Assembly (NCBI RefSeq): GCF_020991455.1
Contig: NZ_JAJMOX010000012.1
Coordinates: 124,001 to 188,000 of the forward strand
DNA length: 64,000 nt
Reading direction: 5' to 3'
From: Flavobacterium sp. JAS
GTDB lineage: Bacteria > Bacteroidota > Bacteroidia > Flavobacteriales > Flavobacteriaceae
Shown piece after piece: positions 9,289-18,389 of the stretch. The notes under the pieces were generated by a model. That model saw only the letters and a program-made list of their open reading frames with translations. It was not told where the DNA came from and searched no databases. Every line of letters starts with the position of its first letter. The first letter of the stretch is position 1. The translations under genes and the position numbers were made by a program.

Positions 9289-10491
9289 ATGAAAGACTTT
9301 AATCCAGCTGATAAAATTCAGGATTTACAATACTTTGGGGAATTTGGCGGTGTGAATCCGTCGATTTCTGACTCTTCGACTTATACGTTTCTTTCGGCCA
9401 AAACGATGTTTGACACTTTTGAGGGAAATATGGAAGGTTGTTATTTGTATTCGCGTCATTCGTCGCCAAGTAATTTGTATCTGGATCAGGCTTTGGCAGC
9501 GATGGAAGGAACGGAAACGGCAAATGTTTCGGCTTCGGGAATGGGAGCGATTACACCTACTCTATTACAGCTTTGCGGTGCAGGCGATCACATTGTTTCT
9601 AGCCGAACGATTTATGGTGGAACTTACGCTTTTTTGAAAAATTTTACGCCTCGTTTTAACATTGAAACTAGCTTTGTAGACATTACTAAACTTGATATTG
9701 TTGAAGCTGCGATTACGCCAAAAACGAAAGTTCTGTATTGTGAAACGGTAAGTAATCCGTTGCTGGAAGTAGCCGATATTGCTGGTTTAGCTAAAATTGC
9801 TAAAAAGCATAATTTGAAATTGGTTGTTGATAATACCTTTTCGCCATTATCAGTTTCTCCTGCAAAATTAGGAGCCGATATCGTAATTCATAGTTTAACA
9901 AAATACATTAACGGAAGCAGCGATACGGTTGGTGGTGTAACTTGTGCGTCTAAAGAATTTATCAATTCGCTTAAAAACGTAAACTCTGGAGCGAGTATGC
10001 TTTTGGGACCAACGATGGATAGTTTACGATCTGCTTCGGTGATGAAAAATCTTCGAACATTACATATTAGAATTAAACAACACAGTCATAACGCTCATGT
10101 TCTTGCTAATAAATTTGAAGCTGACGGTTTGAAAACGGTTTATCCGGGATTGAAAAGTCATCCGAGTCATGAATTGTATAAAACGATGATTAATCCGGAA
10201 TATGGTTTTGGCGGAATGATGACGATTGATGTTGGAACTTTGGAAAAAGCCAATGAATTAATGGAGTTGATGCAGGCAAGAAACTTAGGTTATTTGGCTG
10301 TGAGTTTAGGATTTTACAAAACGTTATTTAGCGCGCCGGGAACTTCGACTTCAAGTGAAATTCCGTTAGAAGAACAACAAGAAATGGGATTGACAGATGG
10401 TTTGATTCGTTTCTCGATTGGTTTGGATAATGATATCGAGCGCACTTATACAATGATGAAGGAATGTATGGTGGAACTTGGTATTCTATAA
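9289..10491 (+). CDS. PLP-dependent Cys/Met-metabolism enzyme (methionine gamma-lyase-like)
   Basis: 400 codons of the trans-sulfuration (Cys/Met metabolism) fold-type I family. The PLP lysine is K205 in SLTKYINGSSDTVGG. The active-site tyrosine/arginine segment is Y54-S-R, and the phosphate-binding SASGMGAI stretch lies near residue 83. The family includes methionine gamma-lyase, cystathionine gamma-synthase/lyase and O-acetylhomoserine sulfhydrylase. Divergence from an Lrp-type regulator fits catabolic degradation of methionine to 2-oxobutyrate, ammonia and methanethiol, but substrate choice cannot be read from sequence alone. A hairpin terminator lies far downstream at 10938. Confidence 0.85.
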   Translation: MKDFNPADKIQDLQYFGEFGGVNPSISDSSTYTFLSAKTMFDTFEGNMEGCYLYSRHSSPSNLYLDQALAAMEGTETANVSASGMGAITPTLLQLCGAGDHIVSSRTIYGGTYAFLKNFTPRFNIETSFVDITKLDIVEAAITPKTKVLYCETVSNPLLEVADIAGLAKIAKKHNLKLVVDNTFSPLSVSPAKLGADIVIHSLTKYINGSSDTVGGVTCASKEFINSLKNVNSGASMLLGPTMDSLRSASVMKNLRTLHIRIKQHSHNAHVLANKFEADGLKTVYPGLKSHPSHELYKTMINPEYGFGGMMTIDVGTLEKANELMELMQARNLGYLAVSLGFYKTLFSAPGTSTSSEIPLEEQQEMGLTDGLIRFSIGLDNDIERTYTMMKECMVELGIL

Positions 10492-10499
10492 GCTCTCTT

Positions 10500-10870
10500 T
10501 CACAGAGATTCACTAAAGATTTTTTTCACGCAGATTTGGCGAATTATGCTGATCTATTATAGGAATCTATAAAAAAGTATCTGCTATATCAGCAAGATCT
10601 GCGCGAGAAAAAGCTTAGCCACTCCCGATAGCTATCGGGATAAAGAATTAAAATGTTTTTTGTTTCACGCAGTCCCGATAGCTATCGGGAGCAGATTAAA
10701 GCAGATTTAATTTGAATTTGCTATGAATAAAATCTGTGCAGATCTGCTTAAATCATTTTAAATCTGCGAGAAAAAAGTTTCTGCCACGAATTTCACAAAT
10801 TGACACTAATTAAAATTCTGCAAAAGAAAAAATTAGCGAAAATTAGTGAAATTCGTGGCGAAAACCCTTT
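10500..10870. repeat. Dispersed repeat block with two TCCCGATAGCTATCGGGA palindromes
   Basis: This gene-free stretch is a mosaic of CACGCAGATT, AAATCTGCG and CACGAATTnCACAAATTnnCAC words in both orientations, including AATTAGTG...ATTCGTGGCG, which mirrors CGCCACGAATT elsewhere. The palindromes lie at 10623-10640 and 10673-10690. The block matches the gaps at 3258-3691 and 13090-13440. Confidence 0.75.
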
Positions 10871-10937
10871 AATGCTTCTTACAAAAATGAAAACCCTTCT
10901 TTATAAATAAATTTGCACGTTTTTTATTAGTTTGTTT

Positions 10938-10970
10938 AAATCCGCTGGAGATCTTTCTCTAAGCGGATTT
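10938..10970 (+). terminator. Hairpin terminator (end of the gamma-lyase transcript)
   Basis: AAATCCGCT (10938-10946) pairs with AGCGGATTT (10962-10970) and is followed by a T-run to about 10975. A smaller inner GAGA/TCTC pairing is possible. It lies 447 bp past the gamma-lyase stop, after the repeat block. Confidence 0.7.
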
Positions 10971-11004
10971 TTTTTGCTTTTTAAGAAGACCAGACAACAA
11001 AATA

Positions 11005-11040
11005 AAAAGCCGTTCTGAGACTATTCTCAGAACGGCTTTT
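11005..11040. terminator. Strong hairpin terminator after the amino acid permease
   Basis: AAAAGCCGTTCTGAG pairs with CTCAGAACGGCTTTT around a short loop (ACTATT region). It sits 30 bp beyond the stop of the minus-strand permease. The symmetrical A- and T-runs make it potentially bidirectional. Confidence 0.85.
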
Positions 11041-11070
11041 ACCTATAACATTTTACATTTTACAAGTAAC

Positions 11071-13005
11071 TTATATCTTCTCTACAAAGTTCAGTTTACT
11101 ATTTTTTCGGCTATATGTAAAGTAAATAACCAATCCTAATAATAACCAGATTGTGAAGTAAATCCAGTTCCAAACGCTTAATTCTGCCATCATATAAAGA
11201 CAGCAAATAAGTCCTAATAACGGAATTAAAGACAAGTTTTGTCTGAATGACCAAACAGCTAATCCAGCTAAAACGAATATAAAAATCCACATTGGGATTT
11301 TGTGTTTGAATAAGTTGAAACCAGATTCGTATTTTAAGGAATCATTGATTGGCAATCCTTTTACAACCTCGGCATATTTTGCTTCGTCGTCTTGATATTG
11401 ACTCAATAAATGCTCTAAATCTGATGTTTCGGTAGTTTTATTGTGAACATCGATACTTTCTAAATAATTGAAAACTTTCGCTGATTCTTCTTTATCCAAA
11501 GAGGTAATAATCGTCGTCGCATCATTTGTTTGCGCTTCATTATTAATAAAAGCCATTGTCGCTTTATTATTGAAAGCAAAAGCATAATAGATACCTGCAA
11601 TCATTAAAACAGGCAAAATATACTTCGAATTTACATAAGGCGTTTTGAATTTTCCTCTTGGAATATCTGTTTTGTTTTGCAATACCAAAACTCCTGCACA
11701 AACCAATACAAAGGCAAATAACGTTCCGATACTACATAAATCTGTTACCATTGTCAAGTTCAAAAACAAAGCCGGAACTGCCACCACAAAACCAGTTACA
11801 ATTGTAGCAAATGATGGTGTTTTGAATCTTGGATGTACTGTTGAAAATTTCTTTGGCAATAAACCGTCACGGCTCATACTCATCCAGATACGAGGTTGTC
11901 CCATCTGGAAAACCAATAAAACACTCGCCATAGCCACTACCGCACTTACAGCGATAATTCCAGACATCCATTTTAAGTTTAATTTATCGAAAACAAACGC
12001 TAGAGGATCTCCAACATTCAATTCATTATAACGCACCATTCCGGTTAAAACCAAGGCAATGGCAATATATAAAATAGTACAAATAATAATTGCCCACATC
12101 ATTCCGCGTGGTAAATCACGTTGCGGATTTTTACATTCTTCGGCAGTTGTAGAGATCGCATCAAAACCAATATAAGCAAAGAAAACAGCCGAAACTCCTT
12201 TCAAAACCCCACTTACACCATTTGGTGCAAACGGATCCCAATTGGCAGTATCCACATAAAATATACCTACTGCAATAACCAAAAGTACAATACAAAGTTT
12301 TACCACTACCATTGCATTACTGGCGTTACGAGATTCTTTCATCCCTCTATAAACCAAAGCTGTAATCAAAATAATGATAAACAAAGCCGGTAAATCAGCC
12401 ACAAAATGGAAAGAACCAATTGTTGGCGCCGTTGTCCAGGCCGTATATGACGCTTGTAAAGCCGTACTTAAATTTTCGTATGATTTTCCGCCTTGCATTA
12501 AAGCCGTGGCGTCTTTAAATCCGTTTGAAGCAGTTAGATAATCCATTTGAATCCATTGTGGCAAATGAATCCCGCCACTCTGGAGCAATCCCGTAAAATA
12601 ATCACTCCATGAAATGGCAACGGTTATATTCCCTACAGCATATTCCATGATTAAAGCCCAACCAATAATCCAGGCGATAATTTCTCCAAAAGCAACATAC
12701 GAATACGTATAAGCACTTCCTGAAACCGGAACCATTGAGGCAAATTCGGCGTAAGCAAAAGCGGCAAAACTACAGGCAAGAGCCGTAAACAAAAACAAGA
12801 AAATAACCGCTGGACCACCATCAGCACTGGCTTTTCCGATAGTACTAAAAATACCTGCACCAACAATCGCTGCGATTCCAAATGCAGTTAAATCCCTAGT
12901 AGTCAAATGCTTTCCTAATGCATTATGACCATCTGCTTCATTTTTTGCAACTTGTTTCAGAATATCTTGTACCGTTTTTTTTCGGAATAAACCTGATAAT
13001 GCCAT
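11071..13005 (-). CDS. APC-superfamily amino acid permease with long extramembrane insert
   Basis: 644 codons, longer than typical APC transporters (450-500). The N-terminal part has the family's TAFGIAAIVGAGIFSTIG substrate-binding helix, followed by about 12 predicted membrane helices, most like the cationic amino acid transporter branch. Two hydrophilic insertions stand out: about residues 160-190, and residues 477-562, an acidic, helical stretch between late helices. The C-terminus has further helices. Substrate is unknown. It is transcribed alone, with a terminator at 11005-11040 and repeats upstream. Confidence 0.9.
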   Translation of the reverse strand: MALSGLFRKKTVQDILKQVAKNEADGHNALGKHLTTRDLTAFGIAAIVGAGIFSTIGKASADGGPAVIFLFLFTALACSFAAFAYAEFASMVPVSGSAYTYSYVAFGEIIAWIIGWALIMEYAVGNITVAISWSDYFTGLLQSGGIHLPQWIQMDYLTASNGFKDATALMQGGKSYENLSTALQASYTAWTTAPTIGSFHFVADLPALFIIILITALVYRGMKESRNASNAMVVVKLCIVLLVIAVGIFYVDTANWDPFAPNGVSGVLKGVSAVFFAYIGFDAISTTAEECKNPQRDLPRGMMWAIIICTILYIAIALVLTGMVRYNELNVGDPLAFVFDKLNLKWMSGIIAVSAVVAMASVLLVFQMGQPRIWMSMSRDGLLPKKFSTVHPRFKTPSFATIVTGFVVAVPALFLNLTMVTDLCSIGTLFAFVLVCAGVLVLQNKTDIPRGKFKTPYVNSKYILPVLMIAGIYYAFAFNNKATMAFINNEAQTNDATTIITSLDKEESAKVFNYLESIDVHNKTTETSDLEHLLSQYQDDEAKYAEVVKGLPINDSLKYESGFNLFKHKIPMWIFIFVLAGLAVWSFRQNLSLIPLLGLICCLYMMAELSVWNWIYFTIWLLLGLVIYFTYSRKNSKLNFVEKI

Positions 13006-13089
13006 ATGTGGTTTTGCTTTTAAAATTAATATATTTCGGTCTTTGTGGTTTTATTTTGCAAATAATGCAAAAATTATCCTGATTTCAAA

Positions 13090-13440
13090 TATATAAAACG
13101 ATTTTGTTTTAACACGAATTATTTTTTTGCTGCGAAGGCTCGAAGACACAAAGTTTTTTTGCCACGAATTGCACAAATTTTACGAATTATTTTCTCACGC
13201 GGATTTTTTTTCGCCACGAATTTCACGAATGAGCACGAATTATTTTTTTGCCACAGATTAAAAGATTAGCTCAGATTATTTCACGCAGATTTAAAATGAT
13301 TTAAGCAGATGCGCGCAGATTTTATTCATAGCTAAATCAAAATTAAATCTGCTAAAATCTGCCAAATCTGCGTGAAATAAAAAAATCCAGGCTTATCTGC
13401 GTTTTCACGAAGTGAATCCGTGTCATCCGCGTGCCATCTC
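13090..13440. repeat. Dispersed repeat block upstream of the permease
   Basis: The sequence is again built from GCCACGAATTnCACnAAT and CACGCAGATTTAAAATGATTTAAGC words. ATTTCACGCAGATTT (13278-13292) and AAATCTGCGTGAAAT (13364-13378) form perfect inverted arms about 70 bp apart. No coding frame or promoter stands out. Confidence 0.7.
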
Positions 13441-16347
13441 TTATCGTAAACAGCTTCTCAAGATACTTACCGGATGTTGTGCTTCTCTGCTCGTTCCGTC
13501 AAAAATTTGATGGCGGCAGCTTGTTCCTGCTGCGGCGATTTTTACGTTTTGGGCAGTGGCACGTACTTTTGGGAATAAAGTATCTTCTCCCATTTGCATA
13601 CTTACCTGATAATGTTCTTTTTCGTAACCAAATGATCCCGCCATTCCGCAACAACCCGAATTGTAAATCGTAACTGTATTATTCGTTGGTAAATTCAGCA
13701 TTGCAAAAGTCGCTTCTACAGAACTCAATGATTTCTGATGACAATGTCCGTGAATCTTGATTTCTTTCTTTTCATCAGAGAATGAATCAGGTCCAATTTT
13801 TCCGTCTATAATCTCTTTTTTAAAGAATTCTTCGATCGTGAAGGCACTTTGCGATACTTTTTCGGCCGCTTCTTTATCATCTGCCAATCGCAAATACTCG
13901 TCTCTAAAAGTCAAAATTGCCGAAGGTTCTATACCTATTAATGGCGCTTTCGCGGAAATTAAATCTTTAAAGATATTTACGTTGATATTGGCTATTTTCT
14001 TCGCTTCTTCCAGAAACCCTTTTGATAAATATGTTCTTCCGCTTTCTTCATGATCGACAACCAGAACTTCATAACCCAATTTGGTTAATAATTCAAAAGC
14101 GTCGATTCCGATATTTACATCATAATAATTCGTGAATTCGTCATTAAACAAATACACTTGTCCGTTCGGGAAATTATTATTTTGTGGTTTCTGATTTTCG
14201 TACCATTTCCTGAAAGTCTTTTTCGCCAAAAGCGGAACTTGTCTTTCAGGCGCAATTCCCATACTTTTTTTCACTAGCGATTGATTCGAAATAAAATTCG
14301 TTATGGACGGAAACAAACTTCCCATTTTATTCAATTTCGCATTGTGTGCAAAGATTTTATTTCGGGTCGAGAATCCGTTTGCTTTTTGATATTGGTATAA
14401 AAATTCGGCTTTTAAGGTTGCAACGTCAACATTACTCGGACATTCACTGGCACAAGCTTTACAGCTCACACACAACTCAAAAACTTCGTAAAGTTCTTTC
14501 TGGTCAAATTTGTTTTCTTTCTCCGAATACGTCAAATATTCACGCAACGCATTGGCTCTCGCACGCGTTGTTTCCTTTTCATTTTTGGTCGCACGATAAC
14601 TCGGACACATTGCTCCTCCTGCCGATGGCAATTTTCTACAATCTCCTGATCCGTTGCATTTTTCGGCAGCACGCAAAATCCCTAAACTGTCTGAGAAATC
14701 CTGAAACGTTTTAATATCCGGTTCTACCCTGCCCGAAACCACACGATGGTTTTCGTCCATTTTCAAGGCATTGACAATCTTCCCGATATTCAAAACCGAA
14801 TTTGGGTCAAACGCTAATTTGATTCTTTTCAGCAATTCATAATTCGTTTCGCCAATCATGTACGGAATAAACTCTCCGCGCACAATTCCATCACCGTGTT
14901 CACCGCTTAATGAACCTCTGTATTTTTTAACCAAAATCGCCACATCGGTCGCGATGGTTCTAAATAATTTTAAGTCAGAAGTTTTCTTCAAATTCAAAAC
15001 CGGACGCAAATGCAGCTCACCCGCACCCGCATGCGCATAATAAATTGCACCTTGTCCGTGACGCAGCATCATTGCCGAAAATTCTGCAATATAAGCCGGT
15101 AAATCACTCAATTCAACCGCTGTATCTTCAATAGAATCGGCTGCTTTGTTATCTCCAACAATACTTCCTAAAAGTCCGAGACCGGCTTTTCTAAGTTCAT
15201 TTACCTTATCAATATCGGCACCATAAATTTTTACGAGTGCATAACCAAAGTTGTTTTTTTCTAAATCGGCAATCAAAGCATTCGCCTGATTTTCGGCATC
15301 TTGTGCATCGTGCGAAGCGACTTCAAACATCATAATTGCTTTTGGTTCACCAACCAAAAAGAATCTGTTTTTAGACTGCTCGCGATTCGTTTTAGTACAA
15401 TCCAAAATCGTGTCGTCGATCATTTCTGCTGTGTACAAATGATGTTTCATTGCCACTACAACAGATTCCAGCGATTCCTGAATGCTATGATAATGCGCCA
15501 CAACCATAATATTATTGGCAGGCGGTAAATCGTCTACTTTTAAAGTAATTTCGTAGGTAAAAGCCAAAGTTCCTTCGCTTCCGCAAAGTAATTTTCCGAG
15601 ATTGATTGTTGGTTCTGTTCCGCTAAACAAATCCGATTTTAATAAAATATCAACCGCATAACCCGTATTTCGTCTATGAATTTCAGGCTTCGGAAACTCT
15701 TTTATAATTTCGTCCTGTGTTGCTTTTACCGAAAGTTCGTCGTAAACGCTTTTATATATTTTATTTTCTAAAGTATCACCTTTGGTTTTTTCGATAAATT
15801 CCGCCGAAGTCAGTTCTTTAAAAACCACTTCAGATCCATCGCTCAAAATTCCTTTGATTTCGACAATTTTATCGCGCGTTACACCATATCGAATCGAAGT
15901 TGTTCCCGAAGAATTATTCCCCACCATTCCGCCAATCATACAGCGGTTTGAAGTCGAAGTATTTGGACCGAAAAATACACCGTGAGGTTTTAGAAATAAA
16001 TTTAGTTCGTCGCGAATCACACCAGGCTCGACCGTAACTGTTTTTTTGATTGGATCAAAATTCAGAATCTTGGTAAAGTTTTTCGAAACATCTACCACAA
16101 TTCCGTCACCAACCGTTTGTCCCGCCAATGAAGTTCCCGCAGTTCTTGGTGTAATCGAAATATTATGTTTCCCCGCAAACTTGATTAGTTTACTAATATC
16201 GGCTATTGTTTTAGGCACGGCAACCGCTTTTGGTCGAATTCGATACACCGAAGCATCGGTCGAATAAAGCGTTTTATGAAGATCGTCGTATAAAAGTGTT
16301 CCTTCTAAGGATTCTGATAATTGTTGTAACTCTTTAACTATTGACAT
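13441..16347 (-). CDS. FAD-linked oxidase with C-terminal Fe-S domains (D-lactate/glycolate dehydrogenase type)
   Basis: About 968 residues from the ATG at 16347; the frame extends 21 nt upstream to a GTG, but the ATG begins the conserved MSIVKELQQLSE. The N-terminal half is a VAO-type FAD-binding domain (TPRTAGTSLAGQTVGDGIVVD near residues 55-75) plus a FAD-linked oxidase C-terminal domain. The C-terminal half has a ferredoxin-like cluster C626-x2-C629-x2-C632-x3-C636 and a CCG domain (G-C899-C900-GMAGSFGYE), as in GlpC/LldE-type subunits. This single-chain DLD/GlcD-GlcF fusion is expected to oxidise a 2-hydroxy acid (probably D-lactate) and feed electrons to the quinone pool. The substrate is inferred. 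Confidence 0.9.
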   Translation of the reverse strand: MSIVKELQQLSESLEGTLLYDDLHKTLYSTDASVYRIRPKAVAVPKTIADISKLIKFAGKHNISITPRTAGTSLAGQTVGDGIVVDVSKNFTKILNFDPIKKTVTVEPGVIRDELNLFLKPHGVFFGPNTSTSNRCMIGGMVGNNSSGTTSIRYGVTRDKIVEIKGILSDGSEVVFKELTSAEFIEKTKGDTLENKIYKSVYDELSVKATQDEIIKEFPKPEIHRRNTGYAVDILLKSDLFSGTEPTINLGKLLCGSEGTLAFTYEITLKVDDLPPANNIMVVAHYHSIQESLESVVVAMKHHLYTAEMIDDTILDCTKTNREQSKNRFFLVGEPKAIMMFEVASHDAQDAENQANALIADLEKNNFGYALVKIYGADIDKVNELRKAGLGLLGSIVGDNKAADSIEDTAVELSDLPAYIAEFSAMMLRHGQGAIYYAHAGAGELHLRPVLNLKKTSDLKLFRTIATDVAILVKKYRGSLSGEHGDGIVRGEFIPYMIGETNYELLKRIKLAFDPNSVLNIGKIVNALKMDENHRVVSGRVEPDIKTFQDFSDSLGILRAAEKCNGSGDCRKLPSAGGAMCPSYRATKNEKETTRARANALREYLTYSEKENKFDQKELYEVFELCVSCKACASECPSNVDVATLKAEFLYQYQKANGFSTRNKIFAHNAKLNKMGSLFPSITNFISNQSLVKKSMGIAPERQVPLLAKKTFRKWYENQKPQNNNFPNGQVYLFNDEFTNYYDVNIGIDAFELLTKLGYEVLVVDHEESGRTYLSKGFLEEAKKIANINVNIFKDLISAKAPLIGIEPSAILTFRDEYLRLADDKEAAEKVSQSAFTIEEFFKKEIIDGKIGPDSFSDEKKEIKIHGHCHQKSLSSVEATFAMLNLPTNNTVTIYNSGCCGMAGSFGYEKEHYQVSMQMGEDTLFPKVRATAQNVKIAAAGTSCRHQIFDGTSREAQHPVSILRSCLR

Positions 16348-16459
16348 TTTTGCTGAATATGATTTCACAAAAATAGTTTTTTTTAAGGTTCTAAGTTACT
16401 GAGACGCTAAGGTTCTGAGTTTTTTTCTTTGATTGCGCCTTTTTAAATTGGAATTTCTC

Positions 16460-16590
16460 TCATTGTCACACTGAGCGAAGTCGAAGGCTTGTGAAACCAA
16501 AACTCGTTCATTAACGAACATGCGAAAAAATTGGAATTTGGACTCGAGCGCTAGCGAACAGGCGAAGCATTTTAAAAATATTGGAATTTT
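16460..16590. repeat. Dispersed repeat text upstream of the FAD/Fe-S gene
   Basis: TGTCACACTGAGCGAAGTCG, followed by AACTCGTTCATTAACGAACATGCG and repeated TTGGAATTT words, is non-coding and resembles repeat sequence found in gaps of many Bacteroidota genomes. GTTCATTAACGAAC is a perfect 14-bp palindrome. Confidence 0.5.
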
Positions 16591-16595
16591 AATTT

Positions 16596-16705
16596 GAAGC
16601 TATTTCTGCTGTCCTTCCAATCTTTTCCGCTTCCTGACAGCTATCGGGACCACCATAAAAGGATTTTCCTCCCGACACTTCGGGACCATCAGGGCTAGGG
16701 CACTT
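16596..16705 (-). repeat. Flavobacterial intergenic repeat element, copy 2 (inverted)
   Basis: Read on the minus strand it shares TGCCCTAGCCCTGAT, AATCCTTTTATG, AAAAGATTGGAA and AGAAATAGCT with the copy at 9127-9209. It differs by an extra TCCCGA...TCGGGA hairpin and a degraded TCCCGATAGCT palindrome in the variable centre. Confidence 0.7.
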
Positions 16706-16791
16706 GGTTCAGACTTTAGTTCATCACTAAAATCTTCTACATAACAAATTACTTCCTTGCCACTATTACATAATTTAAGACCTTTAAGCAT
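16600..16791 (-). CDS. Doubtful 63-codon ORF that runs into a repeat element
   Basis: ATG at 16791 opens a frame whose first 28 or so residues (MLKGLKLCNSGKEVICYVED...) precede the repeat. The rest is translation of the repeat itself. It could be a small gene whose 3' end was replaced by the element, or chance. No family is recognised. Confidence 0.3.
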   Translation of the reverse strand: MLKGLKLCNSGKEVICYVEDFSDELKSEPSALALMVPKCREENPFMVVPIAVRKRKRLEGQQK

Positions 16792-16913
16792 AACTTATAT
16801 CCGTTTTAAAGCAAATTATTTCCACTTAAAAGCATTATCAATTGCTTATATTAAAACTAATTTGATTAAAACCTAATACAAAATATAATCTTGTATCAGG
16901 TTTAAATTAATTA

Positions 16914-17192
16914 TTACCAATTTCTTTTCAAAAAATCAATTATTTCACTTTTCATTACAACACTTGAAGGTAATTTTTGTCTTATCAATTTCTCCAGTTT
17001 ATGTAAATCATTTTCATTTGCAAATGACACATTCGAATTAAGATATGAATTTGCGAAATCTAATACTTCATATCCTTCATCTCTGTCTAATTTAATTCTA
17101 TCAATTGTTCCTATATAAGGACCATCTCCTCCATCTCGTTTCCATGTACACTCATTTTCATAGAGCATATCAGCTTTCTTAAAATTTGCCAT
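16914..17192 (-). CDS. Hypothetical protein, 92 residues
   Basis: The ATG-started frame encodes a soluble, charged protein with an N-terminal KADMLYENECTWKRDGGDGP segment and a helical C-terminal half (DLHKLEKLIRQKLPSSVVM). It contains a single cysteine. Codon usage and amino-acid balance look like a real gene, but I recognise no family. It sits alone between the repeat-rich gap and the DeoR regulator. Confidence 0.6.
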   Translation of the reverse strand: MANFKKADMLYENECTWKRDGGDGPYIGTIDRIKLDRDEGYEVLDFANSYLNSNVSFANENDLHKLEKLIRQKLPSSVVMKSEIIDFLKRNW

Positions 17193-17418
17193 AATAAATA
17201 TTTAAAGTTAATTTTCAAATGTAAAACACTGATTTATATATTTTTTACGGAAAACCTTTTTCTAAAATTAAAATCAGTATTACTCAAAATTATCAATTAA
17301 CTAATTTAAACAACCGCGTACATATACCTGATTATTCAAACAAAAAACTGCTGTATAATTCCAATAACAATTAGAATCACACAGCAGTACAAAAATCCTG
17401 CAAAATAACGCATCTCAA

Positions 17419-18168
17419 TCAATACACTCTAGCCCCAGCCTCCACAAAACTTCTAATTCTGGAACTTTTTGGGTTCAGCTCCGTTACTATAGCATCAATC
17501 TTGTCGAGACCACAAACCTGATGCGGCATTTTGCCGTTTATTTTTTCTGAGGTTGCCAGAACAATAACTTTATCTGAGGCGTTAATCATTTCTTTTTTAA
17601 TGATCGAAACTTCATATCCCATTTCGGTAAGTCCTTGATTGACATCTAAACTACTTACACCCAAGAAACAAACATCGGCCCTGATTTTAGACAAAACCTG
17701 AACTACATCGATGCCAACAGTTACCATGGCTTTTTTCTGTAGTTTACCTCCAATAAAAATCAGTTCGATATTAGGATGCTGCGACAATTGCATGGCTATA
17801 GGCAAACTATAGGTATATATAGTAGCCGAAAAATCTATTGGAATAAGTTTGCAAAAAGATAAATTGGTAGTTCCACCGGTCATTATAATCACTTGTCCTT
17901 CGCTTAAAAACGACAATGCTTTTTGTCCTACTATTATCTTTTTGTCTTCGTTAATAATCGTGATATCAAATACATTATTTGATTTCTCTTTTACAAGAAA
18001 GGCTGCTCCATATACTTTATTGATCAGACCTTTGTTGTGTAATTCATTAAAATCTCTACGTATGGTATCCTCAGAGATGTTCAACTCTAAGGCAAGATCA
18101 ATCGTATTTATTTTTTCGACATTCTTAAATTTATCCATGATAAATTGATGTCTTTCTTTTTTAAGCAT
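17419..18168 (-). CDS. DeoR/GlpR-family transcriptional regulator of the peptidoglycan-sugar locus
   Basis: 249 codons. The DeoR-type HTH is at about residues 5-58 (NTIDLALELNISEDTIRRDF). The sensor domain (about 75-240, with MTGGTTN near residue 95) has the phosphosugar-isomerase-like fold that binds sugar phosphates in this family. It is divergent from the SusC gene at 18390. The gap between them has two matching palindromic sites (18196-18215 and 18279-18298) that are its best operator candidates. Its ligand is plausibly MurNAc-6-phosphate or GlcNAc-6-phosphate given the neighbours; this is inferred. Confidence 0.93.
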   Translation of the reverse strand: MLKKERHQFIMDKFKNVEKINTIDLALELNISEDTIRRDFNELHNKGLINKVYGAAFLVKEKSNNVFDITIINEDKKIIVGQKALSFLSEGQVIIMTGGTTNLSFCKLIPIDFSATIYTYSLPIAMQLSQHPNIELIFIGGKLQKKAMVTVGIDVVQVLSKIRADVCFLGVSSLDVNQGLTEMGYEVSIIKKEMINASDKVIVLATSEKINGKMPHQVCGLDKIDAIVTELNPKSSRIRSFVEAGARVY

Positions 18169-18195
18169 TTTAAATTTTTAACAAATATAAAAATA

Positions 18196-18215
18196 TAATG
18201 CATTATCATGCATTA
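18196..18215. promoter_or_regulatory. Candidate DeoR operator 1
   Basis: TAATGCAT-TATC-ATGCATTA is a perfect 8-4-8 palindrome just upstream of the regulator's start. It matches operator 2 in arms and spacing. Confidence 0.65.
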
Positions 18216-18278
18216 TTTAAACATTAATAATTTAAAAACACTTCTACAAAGCTCAAAAAAGCATTGAAAAACAATTGT

Positions 18279-18298
18279 TAATGCATTTTTATGCATTT
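18279..18298. promoter_or_regulatory. Candidate DeoR operator 2
   Basis: TAATGCAT-TTTT-ATGCATTT repeats operator 1 with one arm mismatch, 83 bp away centre to centre. That is close to eight helical turns, which would allow looping by a multimeric repressor. It lies about 90 bp before the SusC start. Confidence 0.65.
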
Positions 18299-18389
18299 TA
18301 TTACACTCTATATAAAAATGTTGCAAAAAATCGCAATTATTAGAATTAATTCCTATATTTAGGTTTTCTAACCAAACAAATATTTTAAA

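Noticed and set aside
15782..15985. Plus-strand frames inside the FAD/Fe-S gene and other long genes
   Set aside because: These are shadows of well-supported genes on the opposite strand and have no independent motifs.
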